In this document: piece by piece, positions 35,340-57,969 of the stretch
How positions within the stretch are numbered: position 1 is the first letter of the stretch
How the letters are laid out: each line of letters starts with the position of its first letter
Assembly (NCBI RefSeq): GCF_040436345.1
Contig: NC_133224.1
Span: forward strand, 8,114,741-8,178,740
Source of the DNA: Pagrus major
Taxonomy: Eukaryota > Chordata > Actinopteri > Spariformes > Sparidae
Reading direction: 5' to 3'
Length of the DNA: 64,000 nt
The notes under the pieces: generated by a model
What the model saw: the letters and a program-made list of their open reading frames with translations, nothing else
Database searches by the model: none
What the model was told of the DNA's origin: nothing
Program-made: the position numbers and the translations under genes

Positions 35340-38300
35340 TAATAACAATAACAACAACAAGATAGAAACAAACCCCTCACCGCTTATGTCCCTCACAAAC
35401 TTCAGTTCTCCCACTACCTCAGCAACTGGATCCCTGAAGCAAATTTAAGAGGAGAGCGAGACCAAGAAAGATGGGATCAAAAGTGGAAGGCAAAAAAACA
35501 AGAATACATATTACACAATCATTCACAAGGGGCCCGAGACAACGCATCCGCCACTACATTGTCCCGTCCCTTGATATGGCGAATATCGAGGCTGTAGGAC
35601 TGGAGGAAGAGAGCCCAACGAATCAACCTCTGATTGGGAGACTGCAAAGAGCTCAAGAAAGTTAAAGGATTATGATCTGTGAAGACCACCACAGGTGAAG
35701 AGCTGACATACACATTAAAATGCTGCAAAGCTAGAATCAATGCCAAAGTTTCTTTCTCAATAACAGAATAGTTCAGTTGGTGTCTGTTGAACTTCCTAGA
35801 AAAAAAACACAATGGTTTATCCACCCCAAGGTCATCAGCCTGCAATAGCACTGCGCCTGCGCCCACAGCACTAGCATCCACCTCCAACTTGAAAGCTCTA
35901 TCCCAATGTGGAGCAGCCAGAACAGGAGCATTACAGATCAAGGCCTTAACGTTCTGAAAAGCAGACTGACACTCTGGAGACCAAACATACTTTACTTTGG
36001 ATTTCAACAGATTTGTCAGGGGCGCAACAACTGTAGAAAAATTCCTGCAAAAACACCGGTAATATCCAACTAGCCCCAGAAAACGCATCAGCGCCTTCTT
36101 AGTTGGAGGCGGGGCATAGTCGTCAATAGCCTGCACCTTTGCACGCACCAGAGACACTGTGCCCTGCCCTACTACTCGCCCCAAGTAAGTCACTGTGGCC
36201 TTGGCAAACTCACACTTTGCCAGGTTTATCGTTAACTGTGCGCGAGCTAAGCGGTCGAACAGTTGTTCAACACGGTCAAGATGGTCATTCCAACTATCCG
36301 AATAGATGACCACGTCATCCAAATACACCGAGCAACCTTCCAGATCTCCAACTACCATATTCATGAGGCGTTGAAAGGTTGCTGGTGCATTCCGCAAACC
36401 AAAGGGCATTACAGTATATGCATACAAACCAGTGGGCGTAATAAACGCAGCAATCTCCCTCGCTCTCTCTGACAACGGGACCTGCCAGTACCCTTTTAGT
36501 AGGTCAAACTTGCTAACATATTTAGCGGACCCCACCTGATCAATACAGTCCTCCATCCTAGGGAGCGGGAAAGCATCCGGCTTTGTCACATTGTTAACCT
36601 TACGGAAATCTGAACAAAACCGCGGCGTGTTATCGGACTTAGGCACCAAAAGACAAGGAGACGCCCAGCTAGAAGAAGACGGCTGTGAAATGCCATTATG
36701 AAGCATATACTTGACTTCAGCGTCAAGGTACTTACGTTTCTCCGGATGGACACGATAAAACCTCTGCTTTATGGGTTTACAATCCCCAACATCTATATCA
36801 TGCTCCACCAAATGTGTACGCGTAGGTGTATCACCAAAAAGACCTGGATACCTCCTTATCAAGTCAGCTAATTGACCACGCTTCGACACATCCACATGAC
36901 ACAGCAAACCATCCAGATTCTGCAAAGACTCAGAGTTCTTCAGACGACCACACAGTACAGCTTCATCAGGACCCGGTAAGTCATCTTCCTCTTGCCCTGC
37001 CACAGCATGAGGAGACACCGACACACACATACAAACAGGGTGGGCACCAGACACCTGCGCTTTCTGCTCCATTAACTGCGATGCACGAGTGTAGTACGAT
37101 TTTAACAAGTTAACATGACAGAGCTGAGTAGGTGACCTGCGATCGGGAGTAGTTATCACATAGTTCTGATCTGAGACCTTCTTCACCACTGAATATGGGC
37201 CAGAAAACTTAGCCTGAAATGGAGAGGTAACAATAGGCAAAAGAGCAAGCACCTGATCCCCAGGGAGGAAAACACGATTCTCTACCTGGCGATCATAAAG
37301 TTTTTTCATCTTGCCCTGCGCAGACGTCAACTTACTCTTGGCCACCTCCTGGGCCTTATACAGTCTGTATCTAAATCCATTTACATAGTCAATAAGGTTT
37401 TGGGGTGGTTGTACTTCCTTCCAGCTATCCTGCAAAAGCGCTAAAGGACCCCTGACAGTATGGCCAAACACAAGGTCGTTAGGGCTGAATCCGGTACTCT
37501 CCTGGACCACCTCTCTAGCAGACAACAACAACCATGGCAAACCGGCTTCCCAATCTCCGTCCATTTGAATGCAATATGCGCGCAACATGGATTTGAGCGT
37601 TTGATGGAACCGCTCTAAAGCCCCTTGGCTCTGCGCATGGTAAGCAGATGCCTGATTGTGACTGATACGTAGCTGTTTTAAGATCTGTGCAAATAAATGA
37701 GAGGAAAAATTTGACCCCTGATCAGACTGAATGATTCTGGGAACTCCGAAGATGGAAAAAAACTGTGATAACGCACGCACCACAGACCTGGCCGTTATTG
37801 TGCGCAACGGGTAAGCTGCTGGATACCGTGTGCTCTGACACATCACTGTTAACAGGTAAATTGCACCCGACCTAGACTGAGGCAACGGGCCTACGCAGTC
37901 AATAATAAGATGTTCAAAAGGCTGACTTATGGCTGGTATCGGACACAGTGGAACGGGCTTCAGGTTCTGATTAGGCTTGCTGGTTAGCTGACATGTATGA
38001 CATGATTTTATATACTCAGCAACGTCTCTCTTCATTCGCGGCCAAAAAAAATACCTTAGGATGCGGTCGTACGTCTTCCTGACGCCCAGGTGACCAGACT
38101 CATCGTGGGAAATCTGCAACACCACAGTACGAAACCTAAATGGCACCACGACTTGATAAATCGGTTCACCCACAAAATGTTCGCTCTGGGGCACCCACTT
38201 TCTCATCAAGACCTCATTCTTGATGAAATAACATTGAGTGTTATTTTTTACCTCACCAGAAGGCCGCACCATGTCCAGCAAACTCTTGAGAGAACTGTCA

Positions 38301-41300
38301 GCACGCTGCTCCGACACCAACTCACTGTGAGAAACAGACCAAGGAACATTAGAACATATGACATCATGTTGTTGTGAAGTGTCATCCTTTTCAGAAAAAT
38401 CTGTCTCAACCAACTGCGCACGTTTCATCGCGCGCGTGACAGCACATGCCCTGAACACCTCAGGAAAATCCGTTACATTTTTATCAGGCTCACTGGTGAC
38501 CAGAGGCGCTGAAACAATGATAGCAGGAGGAGGAACATCGGCCCACACCCGACTTCCTGCTACATCATTACCCAAAATCATTGTCACGCCATCCACGGGC
38601 AGAGCTGGGCGCACAGCCACCGCCACCTCACCCTGAAACAACCCACAGGACAACATAATTTTATGCTGAGGCACCTGCAGAACCTGCAGCCCAATCCCGA
38701 GCACCGGTATAAAAGCACCTGTGTAGGACTCCTGTGAAAAAGGTAGAGCCGATTCCACAATGAATGAGTCAAAAGCAGCTGTGTCACGCAATATCTTAAT
38801 CTTCACCATTTCATCACTTCCTACCAAGGAAACACACCCATCACTGATGAAAGGCAAATAAGACTGCAGATCTGAACTAACCACCTGCGGTTTTAACCCA
38901 CTTAAAGGCTCCAACGCCCGGTCAGGAACAGGCCCAACACACATTGCCGGCTTGGGATAACTCGCTCCCGTTGTACTCTTGGTTTTAAACGCGTAACAGT
39001 CTCTTTTCCAGTGTCCTCGCTTGTGACAATAATTACACAGTTTGTCAGCCTCCCGAGAACCACGCTCATTTCTCTGATCCATCCCAACATTTCTCACTGG
39101 GCGACTAGACCATGCACCTACAGTTGAGTGATTCTCCCTATGTGCACCACCACCACGCGCCCCCGGATACCAAGTATCCCCACCATGAGTCAACAGATAG
39201 TCATCGGCCAGTGCAGCGGCTTCAGCTGCCGTCTTAACCTTACGCTCACTGATGTACGTTGCAATGCGCCCCGGCACAGAATTTTTAAACTGCTCCAAAA
39301 TCATGAGATCCCGCAGACCATCAAACGACTCAGCCTCAGCTGCAGTACACCAACGATCAAACTGAGTGGACAACTCACGAGCAAACTCTAAATGAGACCT
39401 ATCGCCTCTTCTCCAACCCCGAAACCGTTGGCGATAAGCTTCAGGAACCCGCTCATACACTTTGAGAACAGCCGATTTCACTACATCATATTTGACACTG
39501 TCCCTGCTACTGAGACAAGAATACGCCTCCTGCGCTTTGCCGGTTAACACACACTGCAACATCAGCGTATAAGTGGACTCAGACCATCCGCGAGCCTCAG
39601 CGAGACGCTCAAACAGTGAGAAAAAAGTTTCCGGGTCTCTTTCATTGAATTTAGGAACCAGCTTCAAATCACCCAAATCAGACCTCACCGGGGTGCCACC
39701 CGGACCGGACGGACCGTAAGCAAGCACATCATCCACCGCAACTTTCCCTTCTCTAACTAAGACCATTTTCTGCCTTTCCAGATCAATCTTCGCCTGCTCT
39801 GTTTCCTGCCTCACCTTTTCAACTAACAGCACTTTCTCCAGCTCAACGCTCTGTCGCACTCTTTCTACAGCGACTTCTTTCTCAGTCTCTAGCTTCATCC
39901 GCAACAATAGCAACTCTTTCTGCTGCTCAAAAGACAGCCCGTCACCAGGACCCTCTACTACCGGCGGAGGCACGCCCTCAGTGCCTGCGGAGACGGACAC
40001 AGCCTCTCCCGCACCCAACACGTTCATTTTCAATAACTTGAACTTCAAATTTGCCTTCACTGTCTCTTTCACCCGTTTATCACCAACATCAACATTGTAA
40101 TGGCCAGCTATTTTAACCAACTGATCCTTCGTGTACTCATCCAGCAACGCTTCAGCTGGCGCCTGCACGAATGATTCAACAACTTCATCCATTTTAACGA
40201 ACACAAGAGAATGCAAAGTGACGGGACTCACCCAGTGTCGACAGGCCGACGTAGCCTTCAACGGAGCTTCCCCGCTAACTACCTAGCCAGAAGCTATCTA
40301 CATAACTCCTCCCTAGTCTTCATGAGGCGTAGCGGCGGGTATTTATGCACTATGAGCCCGCTGGTTCGGAGAGGCGACCAGAAACTGGCAACCCCACCAA
40401 AACCACGGATGTGCTCCCGAGCAGTTTTAGGGAAAAGGGACCAGGAAGCTCTAACCGCCGTACCCCAACACTACCAGCCCCCCCGACGACACCCAAAGGG
40501 GAGACGCCGCTAAAACCTACAAGGGGAAACACTCCTTCAACTCACACACATACAGGTGGACCGACACTTACCTTCTCATGCCTCCGTCAACGTTCACAAC
40601 CCGAGACAGCGAACGACAACAAAACCCCGTCTCTTCAACACCAAGGAGACGAGTTGCACAGGTGCACCAACTTAACTACAAAGGCACATCTCCCAGAGCG
40701 CAATCAAACTCACCATATAAGGGCGAACTACGTTACCGGCGACCAGGGAATCCTCACCATGACGTCACCTTCGCACGAAAGCCCAACCCCCCGATTAAGG
40801 GCTTTCCTCAGGCACAGCCACTTACCCCGGGCGAACGTGTGCTCTCACACAAACAAAAGCGCTCCAACCAAACTTACTCAAAAAAAAGAGGAACAAGCAC
40901 TAAATCACACAAAAAGAATAAACCGACCTTCATCCCGGACGAGCCCCCAATTTGTTACGACCAGCTCGTAGGCCGCAACAAAGGAGGAGATGTGCACAAA
41001 GCAGTTGCAAACAAACCACAATTTATTAAAGTAAATTACTTAACCATATGGGTGTGGAAGTCAGTATCAGGAGTGTAGGTGAGTGTGTGGGTGTTATGAT
41101 CAATGTGTGGTGCATGTTGTTAGTGCAAAATAAGGCAACGCAAAGAAAGACAAGACCAGCACGCTGGTCTGGTGCTAAGTGGAGGGAGCGGAGCAGAGAG
41201 ATCTTGCGTCTGGGAAGGCGGGGTTAAATAGGCCTAACTGGGAGCGCTGGCCAGGTGCTCCCTGTCAACCTAATGACACAACTGCTTCGGACCTGCAAAC

Positions 41301-42465
41301 AAGCAAACAAACAAACCAACAGTGCACTGTACACAGAACCCAGGCCTGGGGCCGTCACAGCTGCAACACAAATTTCCACCATGAAGACACATCAGTTCAG
41401 ATCCACCACTATGAAGTAACCTTTTTTTACATACTGTATATGTTTATTTTGTATATTCATTTATTTATTTTTGAGAACACAAAGTAACTTTTACTAGTCA
41501 CTGAAAAAGTACCCAAAGTCTTACTTGAGTAAATGTATAGATATTGTGTTAACATATATACTTTGGCTATAGATTTACACTATTTAATAAATCATCAGCT
41601 GTACAGAAACAATAGGAATGGACCTTCTGACATACAATGCCAAGCGATTATCACATTTGTCATACAGCATTTTTGGTGTTTTTTTTCCTATTTAATTCCT
41701 AACAAAATTAATGTTTTTTAAAATGTGCTTCTTTGGCTCTGATGCAGCATGCAGTCTGCAATGTAACTAGTAACTAATGTAGTTACATTAAAGTAATGGA
41801 GTACAAGCACCTTTAAAAGTGTACTCAAACATTCACTTTTTAGTTTTGGGGAAATCATTTGAATCAGCCTTATTTTCCTCTGAGAACAGCTTGTTTCATT
41901 ATTATTCAGTTATGGAAAAAATAAATATTTCTGAGTTTGTATTATTACCTCATTAATATTGTAAATATTAAAATTCTGAGTTTGAATTTCTTCTCCAAAA
42001 CTACATAGTGCCCCTTAAAGTACAGACTTAAGTACATTTACTCAGTTACATTCCATCACTGAGTTTTACTAGTTTGCTCAGCCCATCTGAAGCCAGCTGC
42101 TGTACAGTAACTGTGGGCATCTGGACTCCAAACCACTCAGCTTTGTGTACTCACGTCTCACAGCAACCTACACCCACAGGGTGCAGACAGGTGCACTGCA
42201 GGCAGGCGTTGTCCATCCAGGTTTCACCCAGCGAGAACTGCCTCCCCTCGAACACACACAGTGCTGGAACAACACATGGCAATCAAATATTATACGTTTT
42301 TGAAAAGAATGTAGATATAGATATCATTTCTAAGATTTCAGAGAGTGGGGTCTCACCTCTGGAGTCGAAGTGGCACTCCATGGGTGCAGCAGAGGCACCG
42401 CTGGTCCACAGAAGAAACCCTACAGCTGCGAGCGCAAAGTTAAGCCCGCTGAACTCCATCTTCAT
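34042..42465 (-). CDS. msmp: Microseminoprotein, prostate-associated (MSMP)-like, 3 exons
   Basis: Secreted Cys-rich microprotein of the beta-microseminoprotein family; the mammalian protein is reported as a chemoattractant acting on CCR2. Exons: 42357-42465 (signal peptide), 42155-42263, 34042-34213; 390 nt, 129 aa (human 139). Residues about 8-27 are hydrophobic ([17 protein letters not shown]) before APMECHF. Exon 2 carries [20 protein letters not shown] and CCET; exon 3 carries [20 protein letters not shown] and [10 protein letters not shown]. The regular cysteines suit a disulphide-knotted secreted protein. Phases across both junctions (G|CA, AC|G) agree. Intron 2 is 7.9 kb because a complete LTR retrotransposon sits in it; without it the intron would be about 1.4 kb. 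A second ATG two codons downstream is an alternative start. Confidence 0.93.
34796..34799. repeat. 4-bp target duplication, left (gctg)
   Basis: gctg immediately precedes the left LTR and recurs at 41,360-41,363 immediately after the right LTR. Confidence 0.75.
34800..35206 (-). repeat. 3' LTR (element orientation)
   Basis: On the plus strand it begins tgttacgacc and ends ggccgtcaca (TG...CA ends). On the minus strand it contains AATAAA at about 34,869-34,874 and a TATTTAA box at about 35,070-35,078. Its 407 bp match the other LTR base for base on reading. Confidence 0.95.
35207..35215 (-). other. Polypurine tract
   Basis: Nine consecutive G on the minus strand abut the inner edge of the 3' LTR. 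This is the expected primer position for plus-strand DNA synthesis. Confidence 0.8.
35299..35360. repeat. (AAT)n microsatellite inside the retrotransposon
   Basis: About 13 aat repeats degrading into aac. It lies between the end of the polyprotein frame and the polypurine tract, so it travels with the element. Confidence 0.9.
35519..40261 (-). CDS. Gag-protease-integrase-RT-RNase H polyprotein
   Basis: A single 1,580-codon frame; M24 (ATG at 40,190-40,192, MDEVVESF) is a likelier start than M1. Order by residue (M1 numbering): Gag with a charged coiled-coil-like stretch at about 105-180 (Glu/Lys/Val-rich), then CX2CX4HX4C zinc knuckle C409-C422. A retropepsin-like domain has D493 in RDTAAFDSF and a later ILGND. 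Integrase has an H/H/C/C finger ([16 protein letters not shown]) and D788, D847, E883, the D,D-35-E spacing. A GPY-like segment ([11 protein letters not shown]) follows. Reverse transcriptase has YLDD at 1313-1316, and RNase H has D1462 in EVDASA. There is no frameshift between gag and pol. The protease triad reads D-T-A instead of D-T/S-G. All other catalytic residues checked are present, so it looks recently active apart from that question. Confidence 0.93.
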   Translation of the reverse strand: MKATSACRHWVSPVTLHSLVFVKMDEVVESFVQAPAEALLDEYTKDQLVKIAGHYNVDVGDKRVKETVKANLKFKLLKMNVLGAGEAVSVSAGTEGVPPPVVEGPGDGLSFEQQKELLLLRMKLETEKEVAVERVRQSVELEKVLLVEKVRQETEQAKIDLERQKMVLVREGKVAVDDVLAYGPSGPGGTPVRSDLGDLKLVPKFNERDPETFFSLFERLAEARGWSESTYTLMLQCVLTGKAQEAYSCLSSRDSVKYDVVKSAVLKVYERVPEAYRQRFRGWRRGDRSHLEFARELSTQFDRWCTAAEAESFDGLRDLMILEQFKNSVPGRIATYISERKVKTAAEAAALADDYLLTHGGDTWYPGARGGGAHRENHSTVGAWSSRPVRNVGMDQRNERGSREADKLCNYCHKRGHWKRDCYAFKTKSTTGASYPKPAMCVGPVPDRALEPLSGLKPQVVSSDLQSYLPFISDGCVSLVGSDEMVKIKILRDTAAFDSFIVESALPFSQESYTGAFIPVLGIGLQVLQVPQHKIMLSCGLFQGEVAVAVRPALPVDGVTMILGNDVAGSRVWADVPPPAIIVSAPLVTSEPDKNVTDFPEVFRACAVTRAMKRAQLVETDFSEKDDTSQQHDVICSNVPWSVSHSELVSEQRADSSLKSLLDMVRPSGEVKNNTQCYFIKNEVLMRKWVPQSEHFVGEPIYQVVVPFRFRTVVLQISHDESGHLGVRKTYDRILRYFFWPRMKRDVAEYIKSCHTCQLTSKPNQNLKPVPLCPIPAISQPFEHLIIDCVGPLPQSRSGAIYLLTVMCQSTRYPAAYPLRTITARSVVRALSQFFSIFGVPRIIQSDQGSNFSSHLFAQILKQLRISHNQASAYHAQSQGALERFHQTLKSMLRAYCIQMDGDWEAGLPWLLLSAREVVQESTGFSPNDLVFGHTVRGPLALLQDSWKEVQPPQNLIDYVNGFRYRLYKAQEVAKSKLTSAQGKMKKLYDRQVENRVFLPGDQVLALLPIVTSPFQAKFSGPYSVVKKVSDQNYVITTPDRRSPTQLCHVNLLKSYYTRASQLMEQKAQVSGAHPVCMCVSVSPHAVAGQEEDDLPGPDEAVLCGRLKNSESLQNLDGLLCHVDVSKRGQLADLIRRYPGLFGDTPTRTHLVEHDIDVGDCKPIKQRFYRVHPEKRKYLDAEVKYMLHNGISQPSSSSWASPCLLVPKSDNTPRFCSDFRKVNNVTKPDAFPLPRMEDCIDQVGSAKYVSKFDLLKGYWQVPLSERAREIAAFITPTGLYAYTVMPFGLRNAPATFQRLMNMVVGDLEGCSVYLDDVVIYSDSWNDHLDRVEQLFDRLARAQLTINLAKCEFAKATVTYLGRVVGQGTVSLVRAKVQAIDDYAPPPTKKALMRFLGLVGYYRCFCRNFSTVVAPLTNLLKSKVKYVWSPECQSAFQNVKALICNAPVLAAPHWDRAFKLEVDASAVGAGAVLLQADDLGVDKPLCFFSRKFNRHQLNYSVIEKETLALILALQHFNVYVSSSPVVVFTDHNPLTFLSSLQSPNQRLIRWALFLQSYSLDIRHIKGRDNVVADALSRAPCE
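40262..40931 (-). other. Retrotransposon 5' leader
   Basis: About 670 bp between primer site and the polyprotein frame, C/A-rich on the plus strand. Plus-strand open frames here (for example from 40,345) have no recognisable domain and I treat them as composition artefacts. Packaging signals would be expected here but cannot be recognised by eye. Confidence 0.6.
40932..40949 (-). other. Primer binding site for tRNA-Pro
   Basis: On the plus strand these 18 bases read atcccggacgagccccca, the 3' end of a vertebrate proline tRNA including CCA. The site is 3 nt from the 5' LTR. It is the same primer tRNA used by many gammaretroviruses. Confidence 0.93.
40953..41359 (-). repeat. 5' LTR (element orientation)
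   Basis: 407 bp, identical on reading to 34,800-35,206. It contains the promoter-side TATTTAA and the AATAAA. Confidence 0.95.
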
Positions 42466-45400
42466 CTGGTCTGGTCAGCTTCTAGTCCCTCTTCTTCCTT
42501 TCCTCACTTATTTATACATCCTGAGGCTTTACGACCGCAGCGTGGAGGTGGGGTCGGCGCCGTCATGTGGCCCACAGGCCTGGCTGAAGAAGGTGTCGGC
42601 GGTGCCATCCACTGGGGAATGAGGAGGTGGTGGTTTGTGTGAGGTAAAGAGGAGGGAATCTTGTGTCTTGGCGTTGTGTCGGGCACTCTGGAGATCACCT
42701 CGCTGCGCTTCAGCGGGCATGAACCTCTACAGTGATAGAAACAATGACACATCCAATGCGGTGACTAAGAGAGGGAAGGGTAGGAGAGAGGTGAGGTGGA
42801 GGGCAGGGGGGGAGAGAGAGGTGACGTCCAAGGAGAGTAGGAGGAAGAGAGAGAGAGAGAGAGAGAGAGGGATGGGGTGGAATTATCAAATATGATTCAT
42901 CACCATTCAAACTCTCATTTGGTGGAAACTGAAGATGTGACTAACTGATCTGTGATAACACTTAATTAATAGACCTACATGCAGTTTGTCACTATAGTTA
43001 CCAAATCACACAGGGGACTAATTAAAGGAAAATAAATCAGTGGAGAAACACAGAGATTCTTCCATACAGGGCACAAAGAGTCACTGAATGGTTTGATGAG
43101 TATGAAGATGACGTTGCATGTCCCACGGATGTTCAATCAGGTTAAGATCTGGGGAATTCAAAGTCCTGGTTGACGTTAATGAAAAAGCTTTAGAGAGATG
43201 CTGCTAGGCACATTTTTTTTTTAACCTTTTCACAGAGTGAGGCTAGCTTGTCTCCCTGTTTATAGTCTGTGGTAAGCTAACATTCTGCTAGCTCCAGCTT
43301 CATATTTGCGGTACAAACATGAGTGTTGTACATCTTCTCACCTAACTCTCTCTCAGAAAGGGAACAAGCTAATTTCCCATAATGTTTAACTGCTCTTTTA
43401 AGAATTGCTATTGCTGCTATTTCCAATGTCAAGAATGAATCTTAAATTGTAAAGAATGAAACTGTTGTTAGCACTTTAATACACTTCAGATAGAGTGTGG
43501 AAACAAACCCTGGACTCACTTTGCACGCCCGCCATCCAACCCAACCACCTTCTTGGTACTCCAGCGGGGGGAACCTTTTAGTCATTCGAAGAAACGTTAT
43601 CTCTGAAAATAGTCCTGGCCTCAATTATGTTGTCTGCAAAATCAACTTCGTAATATGCAAACATAATTTCCAGAATATTTGCTTGTGTACATAATTTGGC
43701 CTGTATATCCTTGATTTCAGTATCCAACATCAGCCCCAGAAATCCATTAACCATTGGCCTCTAGTTGTGCATTTCTGTGTAATCTTTCTTCTCACAAGTT
43801 CATCCCTGGAAAAAGAAAAAAAGGTAAAAATGTCAAAATCATAAAATGTGATCTGACATGACAATGCAGCGCTGCCAGGGCCATCAAAACATTCGCTCAT
43901 GTTCTTCCAGTTGTGTGTTATCGGCAGCTTGAGGTGCGAGATCATAGGAAAAATCCTCTCAAGCCTCTCACAGGAGGCCCCGGGGCCTCGTGATCTGGAG
44001 TTCTACGTGCCTTTTCTCTGGTACCCCAACAGTAGTCGGAGAGTGTTGATAGGTCTCCCTGATCAGTCAGGAGTGCTTCATCGTTCAGATGACTCACAGT
44101 TGCCTCTCTCAAGCTCTACATTGTTTGAATGAAGACTTGTTTAAGTTCAAGTACTGTTGTCATATTCTGAGCAATATACAGACAGCAATGGTTGGAGATG
44201 GTTTGAGCATTTCAGAGGACATTTCGTCCTTCAGTTTGATTAATTCGATGCTGTTTCAGAGGATGGAAGATAAACATCTTCTAACATCCCTAATGGCAGA
44301 TGTTCTTTGATAAATTCAACTGGGATGGTTTTGACCTTTTCCCGTACGATACACTGACAATGAGTTCACACCGTGTTGTCGCCAGCGTTGATGAAAAGGG
44401 AGGACCTCATCAAAACAAAAGATGAGGATTTTCCTGTCATACGCCCGCTGCCTTTCACGGGTATGCACTTAATTGGCGACAAGTGCCTTTTAATTTAACA
44501 AAAGTTAAAGGGGCTGTCGTCAAGTTTGGTGCCTTTAATCTTTAATAAGAGGACTGTTTTGCTGGGACATCTTAACAGTAAATATCTTCCATAGAGAGAC
44601 ACTGTACCCTGGGAGGCTAGTAAAGACATGCTGTCAAAATGTCTTTCCCTGATATAATGAACGAATATATTTCTATCTCAGTGAAGAATACATCTTTAAC
44701 ATACACAGTACAATGCGATTTATATATGCCTGATCTTTAGTTTCACATTAACTAAAATGTCGTGCATGAATTTATCCAGTCTTCTTTTTCATTTTAGTAG
44801 TAGCGTATTGTATCTCAAATACGGTAGTAACAGCAGTATTAATATCCGAAAATCCCATCCAGTGTGGACCTTTAATACACCAAAACCACATTTTTAAATA
44901 AAGCCATTTTGCTCTACAAGCAATATTTTCAGAGGCTCTGGCAACACTCCACAAAATGAAGAAATGAAGTTATAAATACTAATATACTGGATTCATTAAC
45001 ATCTTTACTTTTTTTTTCCCAAAATCACAGTTTGACTAACATCCACCACTACACACAATACATCCATCTTTTATTAATGTATTTCTTGTTCACATTTATG
45101 TAACATAGTTATGCAATAGCATGTTAATTTTTCTCACCATATGAATGTTATGAATCCTATTTAGTTGATAAATCGTTTTCTCAAGATAACAAGATAAACT
45201 AACGCGTTATCATGAGAAATATGAGCTTTCTTATGTCGATAAAACTAAATTTTAACTCTTAAAATCAAGCTTACCACACAGATATTATTCACATCAGTAC
45301 AAAACACTGCATTATAGCACATTATTTTCATAATATTTGTGATTGCTAGAATAATACTATGTCAACAGTACAGTCTTGGGTGGACTGTCCCTTTAAGAAG

Positions 45401-45853
45401 CATGCGGTAAACCCCGCCTCTCTTGCACTTCCTCTTTTGGTCCCGTCAGACTCGACCAATCGATACACGATACGGCGATCGCTCGCTAGGCTTCGTCAGT
45501 CGCACGGCATCGATAATCGACTACTTTCGCCGGGCTGTGGCTGTCGGTTGGTGCTGTGTTGTTGTGTAGCTATCAAAAACATCAAATCATGCCCGGTGAG
45601 ACCGCCGTCAAAATAATGTCTTTACCGTGAACACAGGCGGTCGAAGTTATCTCGTTAGACAGTGTGTTCAGACCGACAACGTAGCTGTCCGTGTGAGCTG
45701 TGGTATCAAACAGGCTTCCGAGGAGCGTTGTTGTTTCTGAGCCGAGGCCTTGTCGCAAACCCCACCGCTCGCAAAGTCTCAGATAACCGTCCGGGATTTC
45801 ATGTTGAAGTCGTCAGGGTTTTTGGGTCGAAGTCAGTGTTTTCCCGTCGGAAG
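42466..45853. other. msmp upstream and pik3c3 upstream intergenic region
   Basis: No supported gene. A (GA)n tract lies at about 42,847-42,869. The last ~450 bp are GC-richer with a GC-box-like ccccgcctc (about 45,412) and an ETS-like acttcct (about 45,427), a plausible pik3c3 promoter. msmp and pik3c3 are divergent, so the msmp promoter lies near 42,470-42,600. Confidence 0.5.

Positions 45854-57969
<12,116 letters not shown>

Larger units (their letters stand above)
34800..41359 (-). mobile_element. Complete Ty3/gypsy LTR retrotransposon, Gmr1-type domain order
   Basis: 6,560 bp, minus orientation. It has two 407-bp LTRs that read as identical (34,800-35,206 and 40,953-41,359), a 4-bp duplication gctg, a tRNA-Pro primer site, a polypurine tract and one uninterrupted gag-pol frame. 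In the polyprotein the integrase precedes the reverse transcriptase, the reverse of standard Ty3/gypsy order and characteristic of Gmr1-type elements first described from Atlantic cod. It lies in msmp intron 2, in the gene's own transcriptional direction. Identical LTRs and an intact frame indicate a very recent insertion. Confidence 0.95.

Noticed and set aside
36263-39391. Plus-strand open frames across the polyprotein gene
   Set aside because: Shadows of the minus-strand gag-pol frame.
40345-41078. Long plus-strand frames opposite the retrotransposon leader
   Set aside because: C/A-rich antisense of the leader with Pro/Thr/His-rich low-complexity product; no known domain, and the element's coding direction is the other strand.
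43080-43200. Possible Tc1-like remnant (ggatgttcaatcaggttaag and gatctggggaatt)
   Set aside because: The phrase is reminiscent of Tc1-family transposase DNA, but no inverted termini, TA duplication or frame could be found.
43899-44310. Overlapping 77-aa and 73-aa plus-strand frames upstream of pik3c3
   Set aside because: No recognisable domain, no consistent splice sites, composition like surrounding intergenic DNA.
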